DNA from: Opitutia bacterium Tous-C4FEB
GTDB taxonomy: Bacteria > Verrucomicrobiota > Verrucomicrobiia > Opitutales > Opitutaceae
NCBI GenBank assembly: GCA_002304445.1
Contig: NEVA01000003.1
Span: 178,051-242,050, forward strand
DNA length: 64,000 nt
Reading direction: 5' to 3'
Shown: positions 15,068 to 25,200 of the stretch, piece after piece
How the letters are laid out: the number at the start of each line of letters is the position of its first letter
Numbering within the stretch: the stretch's first letter is position 1
Notes under the pieces: generated by a model
Seen by the model: only the letters and a program-made list of their open reading frames with translations
What the model was told of the DNA's origin: nothing
Databases searched by the model: none
Position numbers and translations under genes: made by a program

Positions 15068-16288
15068 TCAGAGCAAACACGCCTCAAGTTTCATGCGCAG
15101 CTTGGTTTCGTCCAGCTCCGTTCCGATAAATACCAACTCCTGTCGCCGGTCCCCGTGCGGCTCCGCCCACTTCGCGCGCGCTTCGGCCGTGATCTGCGCC
15201 TCCGTGATCACCCCGCTTTCGCGCAACGCCGCCGCCCACGTCCCCACCCATTCACGCCGCGCCCGTCCGCCCGCGACCGACAAAAATCCGATGTCCGCCG
15301 ATCGATCCGCCACCCAAAAAAATCCTTTCGCCCGCAACAGCCCCGCCGGCAATCCGCCCTCCAACCACGCCGCAAATTTTCGTCCGTCCAGCGCCCGCCG
15401 CGCCTCCCACACGAAACTCGTGATTCCATACTCCGTCTCGTGCCGCGCTCCGAGGTGGGGCACGACCTCCGGGCGCGCCTTGACCGCCAGTTCACCCGTC
15501 GCTCCGCCCCCGCCCCGGCCTTCACCCCGCATCACTCTCAGCCACCGCGCCGCCCCCACCGTCGCCGCACCGTCAAACCGCACCCGCCCGAGCAACCACT
15601 CGCTCGCCACCTGCCCCTGCTCCGCACGCAGCAGCTCCGCCCGCGCATTCAATACCCGGAGAATCCGTTCCACCTCCGCCAACTCAGCCTCGTTCGCCAA
15701 ATCGCACTTGTTGAGCACGAGCACATCCGCGCACTCCGCCTGCTCCACCATCAACTCAAACACCGGCTTCCTCCCCTCGATCAATTTTTCTCGCTCCTCT
15801 TGCTCCTCCCTCTTTCTCCCCTCGTCCGCCCCCTCCGCGCTCAAGCCTCGACTGCGTCGCTGTGCATCCAGAAAACTCCGCGCATCGACCACCGTCACCA
15901 ACGCGCTCAATTGCGCAAAATCGCCGAGGCTCCGCCAAAACGCATTCTTCCTCGTGAACAAGTCCGCAATCCCCCGCGGCTCCGCCACGCCCGTCGTCTC
16001 GACCAAGATATGGTCATACGTCCGCTGCGCCGCGAGTTCCGCGATTGTCTCCGCCAACGAATCCCGCACCGAGCAACACACACACCCGTTGCCCAGCTCG
16101 ACGACCCGCGCCGCCCCCGCGCCCGCCACCACCTGCGCATCGACGTTGATCGCCGCCACATCGTTGACGATCGCCGCCCACTTCCGCCCCTCCGCCTGAC
16201 CGAGCAGATGCCGCAGCAACGTCGTCTTCCCCGCCCCGAGGAAGCCGCTCAACACCGTCACTGGCGGTAACGCCTCGCGTGTCATCAT
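15068..16288 (-). CDS. CobW/COG0523 family GTPase (metal chaperone type)
   Basis: A 406-residue cytosolic G3E GTPase. The P-loop GFLGAGKTTLL sits near residue 15, the metal-binding motif GCVCC near 70, the Walker B-like ILVETTGVAEP near 97 and the guanine-specificity motif NKCD near 195. The C-terminal CobW domain lies at about 295-400. A charged Glu/Arg/Lys-rich insertion of about 30 residues splits the G domain before the NKCD motif. The family loads metals (zinc, cobalt, iron) into client enzymes. Which metal is used here is not shown, but the gene is divergent from modA with 67 bases between, so a shared regulatory region is possible. The start is the ATG preceding TREALPPVTVLSG; an in-frame ATG 30 bases further upstream also fits. 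Confidence 0.9.
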   Translation of the reverse strand: MMTREALPPVTVLSGFLGAGKTTLLRHLLGQAEGRKWAAIVNDVAAINVDAQVVAGAGAARVVELGNGCVCCSVRDSLAETIAELAAQRTYDHILVETTGVAEPRGIADLFTRKNAFWRSLGDFAQLSALVTVVDARSFLDAQRRSRGLSAEGADEGRKREEQEEREKLIEGRKPVFELMVEQAECADVLVLNKCDLANEAELAEVERILRVLNARAELLRAEQGQVASEWLLGRVRFDGAATVGAARWLRVMRGEGRGGGGATGELAVKARPEVVPHLGARHETEYGITSFVWEARRALDGRKFAAWLEGGLPAGLLRAKGFFWVADRSADIGFLSVAGGRARREWVGTWAAALRESGVITEAQITAEARAKWAEPHGDRRQELVFIGTELDETKLRMKLEACLL

Positions 16289-16355
16289 CCCTGCACGCAA
16301 ACCCGCCCGCTTTCGCATGGCCAGCCCCGATCCGCCCCGCCACCTTGCCTCTCGC

Positions 16356-17117
16356 ATGATCCGCCTACTCGCCATTCTCGCCTTCGTCTTCGCGCCCGCG
16401 GGCCGCGCCTCCGAGACCCTGTCCATCGCCGCCGCCAGCGATTTGGTTTTCTGCCTCGAGGCGCTGAACCGCGAGTTCGCCAAGTCGGAACCTTCCGTGA
16501 GCCTGAGAGTTTCCACCGGCTCGTCCGGGAACTTTTTCGCCCAGATCAAGAATGGCGCTCCGTTCGATGTCTTTCTTTCCGCCGATCTGATCTACCCGCG
16601 TGAACTCATCGCCGCCGGAGCGGCGGAGGAGAAGAGCCTCACCCGTTACGGAATCGGCCGGATCGTGCTTTGGACGGGGCGCACCGATCTCGCCATCGAC
16701 GACCTCGCGTCCGTCGTGCGCAACCCCGGCGTGAAGCGGTTCGCCATCGCCAACCCTGACCACGCACCTTACGGCCGCGCCGCAAAAGAAGCGCTGGAGA
16801 GATCCGGGGCGTGGACTGAGGTGCGCCCCAAACTCGTGCTCGGGGAAAACATCGCGCAGACCGCCCAGTTCGTGCAGACGGGTAACGCCGATGTCGGCAT
16901 CGTGGCTCTTTCGCTGGTGATCGCCCCCGTGCTCAACCACTCGGGCCGCTGGACGGAAATTCCGTCCTCCGCCCACACCCCACTCGAACAAGGCGCCGTG
17001 TTGACCCGCCGCGGAGTTTCCAATCCGGCCGCCCGGCGTTACCTCGCGTTTCTCTCCACCCCGGCCGCCCGGACAATCTTTGACCGCTACGGTTTCAGTC
17101 TGCCACGATCCCCTTGA
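16356..17117 (+). CDS. modA: Molybdate ABC transporter substrate-binding protein
   Basis: A 253-residue periplasmic molybdate/tungstate-binding protein. A signal peptide covers residues 1-18 (MIRLLAILAFVFAPAGRA). The ModA signatures are SIAAASDLVFCLEALN at 22-37, STGSSGNFFAQIKNGAPFDVFLSAD at about 53-77 and IANPDHAPYGRAAKEAL near 130. An in-frame ATG at 16317 would add 13 residues ahead of the signal peptide and is less likely. The stop overlaps the modB start (TGATG at 17115-17119), so translational coupling is expected. Anion choice between molybdate and tungstate is not resolved. Confidence 0.93.
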   Translation: MIRLLAILAFVFAPAGRASETLSIAAASDLVFCLEALNREFAKSEPSVSLRVSTGSSGNFFAQIKNGAPFDVFLSADLIYPRELIAAGAAEEKSLTRYGIGRIVLWTGRTDLAIDDLASVVRNPGVKRFAIANPDHAPYGRAAKEALERSGAWTEVRPKLVLGENIAQTAQFVQTGNADVGIVALSLVIAPVLNHSGRWTEIPSSAHTPLEQGAVLTRRGVSNPAARRYLAFLSTPAARTIFDRYGFSLPRSP

Positions 17118-17815
17118 TGGGCGATTCGACCTTCACTTTCCTCGGTTTGTCTTCGGCCCTTTGGCAATCGCTCGGCCTCACCCTGCGCCTCGCCGCCATC
17201 ACGACCCTCATCCTCGGCATCATCGGCCTGCCCCTCGCGCACTGGCTCAACACGACCCGCGCGCGCGTCGCACCGTTTCTGGAAACGCTCGTCACGCTGC
17301 CGATCGTTCTCCCGCCCACCGTCATCGGTTTCTACATCCTCGTCGGCCTTTCGCCCCAGCACCCGCCCGGCAGTTGGTGGCGCGATCTCACCAGCGAACC
17401 GTTGGTCTTCAGTTTCACCGGTCTGGTCATCGCCTCCGTCTTCTATTCGCTGCCGTTCGCCGTGCAGCCGTTTCAAGCCGCACTCCGCGGCGTCCCCCGC
17501 GAGCTCCTCGATGCGGGCACCGCCCTCGGCGCCCGTCCTCTCCGCGTTTTCATTCGTCTGCACGCCCCGCTCGCTTGGCGCGGCATCGCCGCCGGCCTCA
17601 CCCTCGGCTTCGCCCACACGCTGGGCGAATTCGGCGTCGTACTCATGATCGGCGGGGCCATCCCGGGCGTCACCAAGGTCGCCAGCATCGCCCTTTACGA
17701 CGAGGTCCAAAAACTCGACTACGCCTCGGCCCACGCGTTCGCCGCCATGCTGCTCGTGATCTCGTTTGCGCTCTTGCTCATCGTTACGCTGCTCCAGCGC
17801 CGCCGGCCCGCGTAA
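17117..17815 (+). CDS. modB: Molybdate ABC transporter permease
   Basis: A 232-residue inner-membrane permease with five to six hydrophobic helices. It carries the ABC-permease EAA loop near residues 125-160, seen here as ELLDAGTALGARPLRVFIRLHAPL. The pattern LGFAHTLGEFGVVLMIGG is characteristic of ModB. Start ATG at 17117 overlaps the modA stop by one base. The ATPase gene modC that normally completes modABC is absent: the next gene, 56 bases on, encodes an unrelated secreted protein. The ATPase must be encoded elsewhere, or be shared. Confidence 0.93.
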   Translation: MGDSTFTFLGLSSALWQSLGLTLRLAAITTLILGIIGLPLAHWLNTTRARVAPFLETLVTLPIVLPPTVIGFYILVGLSPQHPPGSWWRDLTSEPLVFSFTGLVIASVFYSLPFAVQPFQAALRGVPRELLDAGTALGARPLRVFIRLHAPLAWRGIAAGLTLGFAHTLGEFGVVLMIGGAIPGVTKVASIALYDEVQKLDYASAHAFAAMLLVISFALLLIVTLLQRRRPA

Positions 17816-17871
17816 TCCTCCCCACGCTGCCCAGCTTGCCGGCGCGGCTTTTGCCTCCCAAATTCTGCGCT

Positions 17872-19410
17872 ATGCCGCGTCCGCTTTTTTTGCTTCTTTC
17901 CGGCTTTGCGCTGATCACCGGCCTTTTCGCCGCCGAAAAATCCGCTCCGCCCTCGATTAAGATCGAGCCTCTCGACGCCCCCGCGGAGGCCAGCGCCACC
18001 GCTCCCACCTTGGCCCGCGCGCCCGATGGCTCCGTCTGGCTGGTTTGGATTGAATCCGCCCCCGGTGGCGCAACCGTCCGCAGCGCGTCGCTCAACCCCA
18101 CCACGCTGCGCTGGTCGGCCGCGCAACGCGTCGCCACCGGTCCCCAGATCCTCGGCGTCGACACCGCGCCGCCCGCTCTCGCAGTCGGCCGTGGCGGTCG
18201 CGTGACCGTCGCATGGGCCGAGGGCTCCGCGTCATTTCCAAAAACCGAATCGATCTTCCTGAGTTCCTCCGCCGACGCCGGTCTCACGTGGACTGCACCC
18301 ACGCCCCTGACCACCGAGAGCAAAGCCAACTCGCTCCCCGCGCTCACCACCCTCCCTGACGGCCGGGTGCTCGCCGCTTGGCTCGACCGCCGCGGCCGCA
18401 TCGCGGGCGACCAAGATGTCCGGCTCTACGCCCGCATCCTCGGCGAAGATCCCGTCCGCGATGTCTTGATCGATGACCGGGTCAGCGAGAAATCTTCCCC
18501 CGCGCTCGTGTCGTTCCCCGATGGCAGCGCTCTGCTTACCTACCGCACCCTCGGCGAAGGCTTCATCCGCGACATCAACGTCGTCCGCTACCGGCTCGGT
18601 CGCTGGGAGAACGATTACCCGCTCAACCGCGACGAGTGGAGCTCGCCCCAATGCCCCGCCTCCGGTCCCCAGCTCGCCGTTTCCGGCGGTCGCGTGGCCG
18701 CCGCCTGGTTCACCGCCGCCGAAGATCGCCCGCGCCTGCGCATCTCCTCGTCGCCCGACGCCGGCTCGCGTTTCCTGACGCCGCTGAACGTCGACTTTGG
18801 TAATCCCCTCGGCGGGCCCGCCGTCGCGATGTTGCACGACGGCGCCCTTGTCACCCTCTGGGTCGAGGGCGAATCCAGCCTCGAAAAAGGCCCGCCCGCC
18901 GGTCTCTGGTTGCGCCGCGCCACGCCCGATTACTCGCTCGATCCTCCGGTGCTCGTGATCGCCGAATCAGTCGGCCGACTCCGCGGCCAACCCCGCCTCG
19001 CGATCGTTCGCGATTTCGCCGGAGGCAACAGCGATGTCATCGCAGTCGCCACGTACGCCACCAGCGGCACCGGCGGCGGTCTGCGGTCCTTCCTTATCAC
19101 CATTCCCGAGGGCGCCCTGCTCGCCGCTGCCGCCGAGTGCGGTTGCGCACCTTCGACCGACCGGGTGCTGGGCCATCCGATTCGCGGCGTGATCGTCTCC
19201 GTCGATGCGACGCGTGGCGAGGTCGTCGCCACGCATCCCGATATTCCCGGACTCCGCCTCGGCGGCACCCACGCTTATCGTGCCGCACCCGAATTGATCG
19301 CCCGCGTGCAGCCCGGCCGCGACTTCCTCGCCCGCGTCGAGCCGCCCGGCGAGAGTTGGACGATCTCCGATCTGCGCCTGCTCGTCATTCCGCCCGAGAA
19401 GAAAAAGTGA
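17872..19410 (+). CDS. Secreted sialidase-fold (BNR-like) propeller with CusF-like C-terminal domain
   Basis: A 512-residue exported protein. A signal peptide is at about 1-20 (RPLFLLLSGFALITGLFA). Residues 40-400 form a beta propeller with Asp-box-like turns such as SSSADAGLTW and SSSPDAGSRF, as in sialidases and BNR proteins. The strict catalytic set of sialidases is not evident, so enzymatic activity is doubtful. The segment CGCAPSTDRVLGHPIRGVIVS starts a C-terminal domain of about 80 residues with the order of CusF-like metal-binding domains (GVIVSVDATRGEVVATHPDIPGL), but the usual MTM ligand motif is missing. Followed by a His-rich protein and a ZnuD-like receptor, which suggests a metal-acquisition or metal-response cluster. 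Confidence 0.7.
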   Translation: MPRPLFLLLSGFALITGLFAAEKSAPPSIKIEPLDAPAEASATAPTLARAPDGSVWLVWIESAPGGATVRSASLNPTTLRWSAAQRVATGPQILGVDTAPPALAVGRGGRVTVAWAEGSASFPKTESIFLSSSADAGLTWTAPTPLTTESKANSLPALTTLPDGRVLAAWLDRRGRIAGDQDVRLYARILGEDPVRDVLIDDRVSEKSSPALVSFPDGSALLTYRTLGEGFIRDINVVRYRLGRWENDYPLNRDEWSSPQCPASGPQLAVSGGRVAAAWFTAAEDRPRLRISSSPDAGSRFLTPLNVDFGNPLGGPAVAMLHDGALVTLWVEGESSLEKGPPAGLWLRRATPDYSLDPPVLVIAESVGRLRGQPRLAIVRDFAGGNSDVIAVATYATSGTGGGLRSFLITIPEGALLAAAAECGCAPSTDRVLGHPIRGVIVSVDATRGEVVATHPDIPGLRLGGTHAYRAAPELIARVQPGRDFLARVEPPGESWTISDLRLLVIPPEKKK

Positions 19411-19463
19411 TCCCTCCTCCGGCTTGACGACTCTGTCATAATCCGGACCTTCCCTCAACTTTC

Positions 19464-19826
19464 GTGCCCGCACTGCTCTTCAACTCCCGTTCGCCAAGCC
19501 TCCCGCACCGCCTGCTCGCGGCAACGGTGGCCGCGCTGGTGTTGCTGCTGACGGTCCTCTCGGTCAGTCCCCAACTCCACGCCGACCTGCACGCCTGCGG
19601 CCACGATCACGGCCATCCGCACGAAGCCCCCGCCGGGAATCCCGATTCCGACGACGGCTGCGTTGTCACCCTCTTTGGCCAAGGTATCACTGCGGGCTCC
19701 GCGCCGGTCTCGCTCGCGGCGCCCCCCATCGCTTTTGCCGCTCCGAATTTTTCCCGCCCGGCTGAACTCGTTTTTAGTTCGCCCCGCTATCTGCATCTGC
19801 CGGGACGTGGTCCCCCGCTGGGCTGA
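19464..19826 (+). CDS. Small exported His-rich protein
   Basis: A 120-residue product starting at GTG. One hydrophobic signal or anchor helix lies at about 17-38 (LLAATVAALVLLLTVLSV). A metal-ligand cluster follows (HADLHACGHDHGHPHEAP), then a CVVTLFGQG motif and a Pro-rich C-terminus (LHLPGRGPPLG). This arrangement resembles DUF2946-like small proteins found next to TonB-dependent metal receptors. It lies 53 bases after the propeller gene and 132 bases before the receptor gene on the same strand. The His cluster suggests binding of zinc or copper, an inference from composition and context; no enzyme fold is evident. Confidence 0.65.
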   Translation: MPALLFNSRSPSLPHRLLAATVAALVLLLTVLSVSPQLHADLHACGHDHGHPHEAPAGNPDSDDGCVVTLFGQGITAGSAPVSLAAPPIAFAAPNFSRPAELVFSSPRYLHLPGRGPPLG

Positions 19827-19958
19827 GCTGTCCGTTCCGTCGGTATCACCGCTTCGAGCCTGCGCGCTCGTTTGGGTCGTTACGTCCGCGTCGCCGCGCC
19901 TGATCGCGCCGGCCCCTCTGCTCCATTGTCCGTCCCTCTTTTTTCTCTTCCCCATACC

Positions 19959-22067
19959 ATGATCTCTTTCCGCTCATTCTCGCTCCTCATTCTCTCGTTC
20001 GCGGCGCTCGCCCGCGCGCAGACCTCAATTCCCGCGGCCGCGGCGCCGGGTGATTCCTCGGCCGAAAAAATCCTCAACCTCGATTCCTTCGTCGTCACCG
20101 CCGGTCTGGATCGCAAGACCGCCTTCGAGCTCGCCCAAGGCACTTCCATTCTCGCCGGTGATGAGCTCCGTCGCCGCGCCGCCGCCACGCTCGGCGCGAC
20201 CCTCGCCGCCACGCCGGGCCTGAGCGGCACGGCATTCGGCCCCAGCGCCAGCCGGCCCATCATCCGCGGTCTCGGCGGCGAACGCGTGCGCATGTTGGAA
20301 AACGGCGTCGGTTCCCTCGATGCGTCCAACGTCAGTCCCGATCACAACGTCAGCGTTGAGCCTCTGCTCATCGAGCGCATCGAGGTCCTCCGCGGCCCTG
20401 CGACCCTTCTCTACGGCAGCTCTGCCGTCGGTGGCGTCGTCAACATCATCGACAACCGCATTCCTTCCGCCGCGCCCAACGCACCCTTCGGCGGCCTCGC
20501 GGAATTCCGCTACGAATCCGCCGCCAACGAGCGCACCGGGGTCTTCGCCACCGGAGCCGGCTCAAACCGTTTCGCCGTGCAGGTGAACGGCGCCCGCACG
20601 ACCACCGACGACGTCGCCATCCCCGACTACGCCGACCCCGAGCACCCGTCCGACCGCGGTACCTTGCCCAACAGCGCCCGCTCCACGAGCAGCGCTTCCC
20701 TCGGCGCCACGGCCTTCGGCGCCGCCGGCACCTTCGGGGCGGCCGTCAGCGCCTACGACACGCTCTACGGCGTCCCCGTCGGCGAGCCGATCGCCATCGA
20801 CCTCGAACAACGCCGCCTCGATCTCCGGGGCGAACTCACCCGGCCCTTCGCGTTTTTCAAATCCGCCAAACTCCGCGTAGGCGTCGCCGACTACACCCAC
20901 TCCGAGGTCGACCTCGATTCCGGCGACATCAACACCACGTTCAAAAACCAAGCCTACGAGGGCCGCCTAGAACTTATCCAACAGGAATCCGGCAACCTCA
21001 CCGGCACCGTCGGCTATCAGATCGCCCGCAGCGACTTTTCCGCCGTCGGCGCCGAGGTCGTCACCCCACCAAGCGTTACCCAGAGCCACGCCCTGTTCGC
21101 CGTCGAATCTTTCAAGGTGAACCCTGCCCTCAATTTTCAATTCGGCGGGCGCTACGAATTCCAGTCGATCCGCCTCGGCGAGGTCGATGAAGATCTCCCC
21201 GCCTATCCCGGCTACGCCGCCCGCACCGGCCAAAAGAACACCGATCACGGCCTCAGTGTTTCCGCCGGCGCCGTTTACTATCCCGCCAAAGATTACTCGC
21301 TCGGCCTCTCGCTCGCCTACTCGCAACGCCTTCCCGCCGCCGTCGAGTTGTTTTCCAACGGTCCCCACGGCGGTACCGGCTCCTACGAGATCGGCACCAC
21401 CGGCCTCGACCACGAAAACTCGCTCGGCCTCGACCTCACCTTGCGCAAGCGCGCGGGGTTCGTCACCGGTTCCGCCGGCGTCTTCGTGCACCAGATCGAC
21501 AACTTCATCTTCGAACAACGCGACGAACGCCGCTACTTTGACGACGCCACCGGCGATCTCCGCAATTACCCCGTGCCCGCCGGCGACGAGTATCTCCCCG
21601 TCTATCAATTCGTCGCCCGCGACGCCTTGTTTTACGGCGCTGAAGCCGAGGTCCAATTTCACCTCATCGACGCCCCGGGCCAACGGCTCCACCTCTCCCT
21701 CCTCGGCGATCTCGTGCGCGCCGAACAAACCACCGACGACCAAGCGCTCCCCCGCATCCCGCCCGCGCGTCTAGGCCTCGGCTTAGGCTACGAGCACGGC
21801 CGCTGGTCACTCGGCACCGAGGTCCGGCACTCGTTCAAGCAAACCCGGTTCACCCCCGAGGAAACCGAGACCGATGCCTACACCCTCGTCGGCATCCATG
21901 CGCTCTACCGGTTCGCCGATCGCGGCCCCGGTCACCCCGGTCTCGAGGTGTTCGCCCGCGGCGACAATCTCACCGACGCCGACGCCCGCCTCGCGACATC
22001 GTTCCTCAAAGCCATCGCGCCCCTCCCCGGCCGCAGCTTCACCGTCGGCGCCCGTCTGAGTTTTTAA
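19959..22067 (+). CDS. TonB-dependent outer-membrane receptor (ZnuD-like)
   Basis: A 702-residue TonB-dependent receptor. A signal peptide is at about 1-20 (SFSLLILSFAALARA). The plug domain at about 40-155 contains RPIIRGLGGERVRMLENG and the motif IERIEVLRGPATLLYGSSAVGGVVNIID. About 540 residues of beta barrel follow, ending in SFTVGARLSF with terminal Phe. The overall pattern, including DASNVSPDHNVSVEPLLIERIE, is that of ZnuD-type receptors that import zinc. His-rich loops of classic ZnuD are not obvious, so the metal is uncertain. The frame opens at 19872, but the ATG at 19959 gives the signal peptide. It is the last gene of the three-gene cluster; a hairpin follows 23 bases after the stop. 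Confidence 0.9.
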   Translation: MISFRSFSLLILSFAALARAQTSIPAAAAPGDSSAEKILNLDSFVVTAGLDRKTAFELAQGTSILAGDELRRRAAATLGATLAATPGLSGTAFGPSASRPIIRGLGGERVRMLENGVGSLDASNVSPDHNVSVEPLLIERIEVLRGPATLLYGSSAVGGVVNIIDNRIPSAAPNAPFGGLAEFRYESAANERTGVFATGAGSNRFAVQVNGARTTTDDVAIPDYADPEHPSDRGTLPNSARSTSSASLGATAFGAAGTFGAAVSAYDTLYGVPVGEPIAIDLEQRRLDLRGELTRPFAFFKSAKLRVGVADYTHSEVDLDSGDINTTFKNQAYEGRLELIQQESGNLTGTVGYQIARSDFSAVGAEVVTPPSVTQSHALFAVESFKVNPALNFQFGGRYEFQSIRLGEVDEDLPAYPGYAARTGQKNTDHGLSVSAGAVYYPAKDYSLGLSLAYSQRLPAAVELFSNGPHGGTGSYEIGTTGLDHENSLGLDLTLRKRAGFVTGSAGVFVHQIDNFIFEQRDERRYFDDATGDLRNYPVPAGDEYLPVYQFVARDALFYGAEAEVQFHLIDAPGQRLHLSLLGDLVRAEQTTDDQALPRIPPARLGLGLGYEHGRWSLGTEVRHSFKQTRFTPEETETDAYTLVGIHALYRFADRGPGHPGLEVFARGDNLTDADARLATSFLKAIAPLPGRSFTVGARLSF

Positions 22068-22090
22068 CTCAGCATAAGCTCAACGTCAGT

Positions 22091-22132
22091 GGAGGCCCCA
22101 GGAATTTCACGCTGCAATTCTCCGGGGCCTCC
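22091..22132 (+). terminator. Long hairpin after the TonB receptor gene (possible terminator)
   Basis: GGAGGCCCC (22091-22099) pairs with GGGGCCTCC (22124-22132), and GAATT/AATTC inside can extend the stem. No T run follows directly (TTCGCG), so this is either a non-canonical terminator or an mRNA 3'-end stabiliser. Confidence 0.5.
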
Positions 22133-22294
22133 TTCGCGTTCGCCTTCCGGCATTCGGGCTCCTCCGCAGCCACCCGCGATTCACTTCGGCTCCGCCAGCG
22201 TTACGCCGTTGTTGAAGAATAATCCAAAATTTTTGGGCCGACACCCACCGCGGTTTGGCTCCAAAAATCCCCCTTTATTTCACCCCGCGCCCCC

Positions 22295-25200
22295 ATGCAC
22301 CGATTCTCCTTCCTTCCGTTTCGCCGCCGCTCCTTTTCTTTCCCACTCCGTTTCGCCCTCCTCCTCATCGCCGCCTCCGCGCCGCCCACCCGCGCCGCCG
22401 ATCCCCGCGGCGACGCCCTGACCGCCCCGCTGCTGCCGTCCGCCCAGTCGAAAGCCCTTTTCAAACTCCCGCCCGGTTTCGAAATCCAACTCGTCGCCGA
22501 CGAATCCGAAATCCAAAAACCCTTCAACCTCGCCTTCGATTCCTTTGGCCGCGTCTGGGTCACCGGCTCCTCGCTTTATCCTTGGCCCGCCCGCCGCGAC
22601 GCGCTCGGGCAACCGATCCCCACCTTCGACAAACACTGGACCGAAAACGGCATCGCCTTCCGCGCCGCCTCCGCCCCGCCCGAGCCCGTCGAGCACGGTA
22701 CCGATACCGTCCGCATCCTCTCCGATTTCGATCCCATTACCGGCCGCGCCCGCAAGGTCACAACCTTCGCCGACGGCCTGAACATCCCCATCGGCCTCCT
22801 CCCGCTCCCCCGAGCTCCCGGCGCGAAAGGCGACACGCTCCTCGTCTATTCCATCCCCGCAATCTGGCGCCTCACCGACACCGATGGCGACGGCCGCGCC
22901 GATCTCCGCGAGAAACTCTATGATGGCTTCGGCTTCCGCGACACCCACGGCATGTCCTCCAGCTACTGGCTCTGGCTCGACGGCTGGGTCTACGGCACGC
23001 ACGGCTTCGCCAATCCCTCCGAGGTCACCGACCGCGCCGGCCGCACCGTGAAACTCGCCAGCGGCAATACCTACCGCTTCCGCCCCGACGGCTCCCGCTT
23101 CGAGCTCGTCACCCACGGCCAGACCAACCCCTACGGTCTCGCCTTCGATACCCGCGGCGAACTCTACACCGCCGATTCCCACTCGAAGCCCGTCTACCTC
23201 CTCATCCCCGGCGGCTACTACGAAGGCATCAGCAAAGAACACGATGGCCTCGGCTTCGCCCCCGCCATTACCACCGACGACCACGGCTCCTCCGCCATCG
23301 CCGGCATCGCCCACTACTCCGCCAAAACCTTCCCGCCCGAATTCCAAAACAATCTCTTCAACGGCAATCCCGTCACCCGCCGCATCAACCGCGACCGCCT
23401 AGACTGGCGCGGCTCCTCGCCCTTCGCCGCCCGCCAACCCGACTTTCTCACGAGTGACGATCCCTCTTTCCGCCCCGTCCAAGTAAAACTCGGCCCCGAC
23501 GGCGCCCTTTGGATCGCCGATTTTTACAACCCTATCATCGGCCACTACGAGGTCCCGCTCACCCACCCGTCCCGCGACCGCTCCCACGGCCGCGTCTGGC
23601 GCATCGTCTGGCGCAGCCTCGATGGCACCGTCACCCCGCCGACCCTGCCCAATCTCGCCGCGCTCTCCACCGCCAATCTCGTCGCCTCCCTCTCCGATTC
23701 CAACAACGTCGTTCGCTCCCTCGCCGTCGCCGAGCTCTTCGCTCGCCCCGATGCGGCTTCGAGCGCACCCGCGCTCCTCGCCGCCGCCACGCGCCTCGTC
23801 GCCGGCACCGATCCCACGGCTGACGAAACCGCCGCGCTCCCCCTCCTCCTTGCCCTCGAGCGCCTAGGCCGCACCGACGACGCCCTTCTACGCCGTGCCC
23901 TCACGCGCCCCGCCAGCGACGTCGCCCTCGCCGCCCTCCGCGTCCTCACCCTCCGCTCCGACTCGGCCCCCGCGCCCGACGGCTCGATCTCCCAAATCTC
24001 AACTCCCAGCTCTCAACTTCCGCCCCTCACTCTCAACTCCCAACTCGCTACCCTCGCACCGGAGTTCTCCACTTCCACCCTCGCTTGGCGCCTGATGGCC
24101 CAGCTCATCGCCCGCGACCCGCAGCCTTGGACCACGCCCATCATCTTGGCGCTCCAAGCCCGCACCACCGACTCGGATCCCCAACTGATCTACGCCCTCC
24201 GCCTTGCGCTTAAGGCCCGCGTCGCCCTCGCGCCCCTCGACGAGCTCGCGCGCCTCGCCGCCGAGCCCACCGCCGCCGAGCGCCTCGCCGATGTCGCCGT
24301 GGCCGTGCCCACACCGGCCGTCGCCGAGTTCCTCCTCGCCTACTTGGAGCGCACCCAATTCGCCTCGCCCCGCGCCGGCGAATTCGCCCGCCACGCCGTG
24401 CGCCAGCTCCCCGCCGATCGCCTCGTCGCTATCGAGCCCGTGATGCACTCGCTCGCCACCGCACCCGCCGCCCAGCAACTCGCCTTCGCCGAGGGGCTCG
24501 CCTCCGTGTCCCGCCTCGCCGACCGCACCCTCCCGCCCGCCGTCGCTCTATGGATGCACCGGACCCTCGTCAGCACCCTCGGCCTCACCGATCCGGCCCT
24601 CGCCCGCCGCGCCGCCGATGCCGTGCGCGATCTCTCATTCCCGGAGAAAAATCGTTCGCTTCTCACCCTCCTAATCGACGCCAAGACCGCGGGTGCCCTC
24701 CGCACCGCCGCGTTGCGCGCCCTCACCGTCGATGCTGAGTCCGTGCCCGCGCTCATCACCGTCCTGGGTCGGCCCACCGATCCCGTCGGCCTCCGCCGCG
24801 CCGCCGCCGATCAACTCGCGCTCCCCGCCGCCGGCGCCCCCGGCCGCGCCGCCCTCGTCGCCGCGCTCCCCACCGCGCAAAACGACTTCGCCCTCGGTCT
24901 AGCCATGGCGCTCACCCGCACCGATGAAGGCGCCGCCGCCCTCATCGACACCGTCACCGCGGGTCGCGCCCCCGCCGCCCTCCTCCGCCACCGCTACATC
25001 GCCGATGCTCTCGCCAAACGCCCCGATGCCCTCCGCACTCGCGCCGCCGCCCTCGTTAAAAATCTCCCCTCCGAAGACGCCCGCCTCGACGCTCTTATCT
25101 TCGCCCGCACCGCCGCCTTCGCGGCCGCCAAACCCGACGCCGCCCGCGGGGCGACGCTCTTCGCCCAAAACTGCGCCGCCTGCCACCGCGTCAAAGACGC

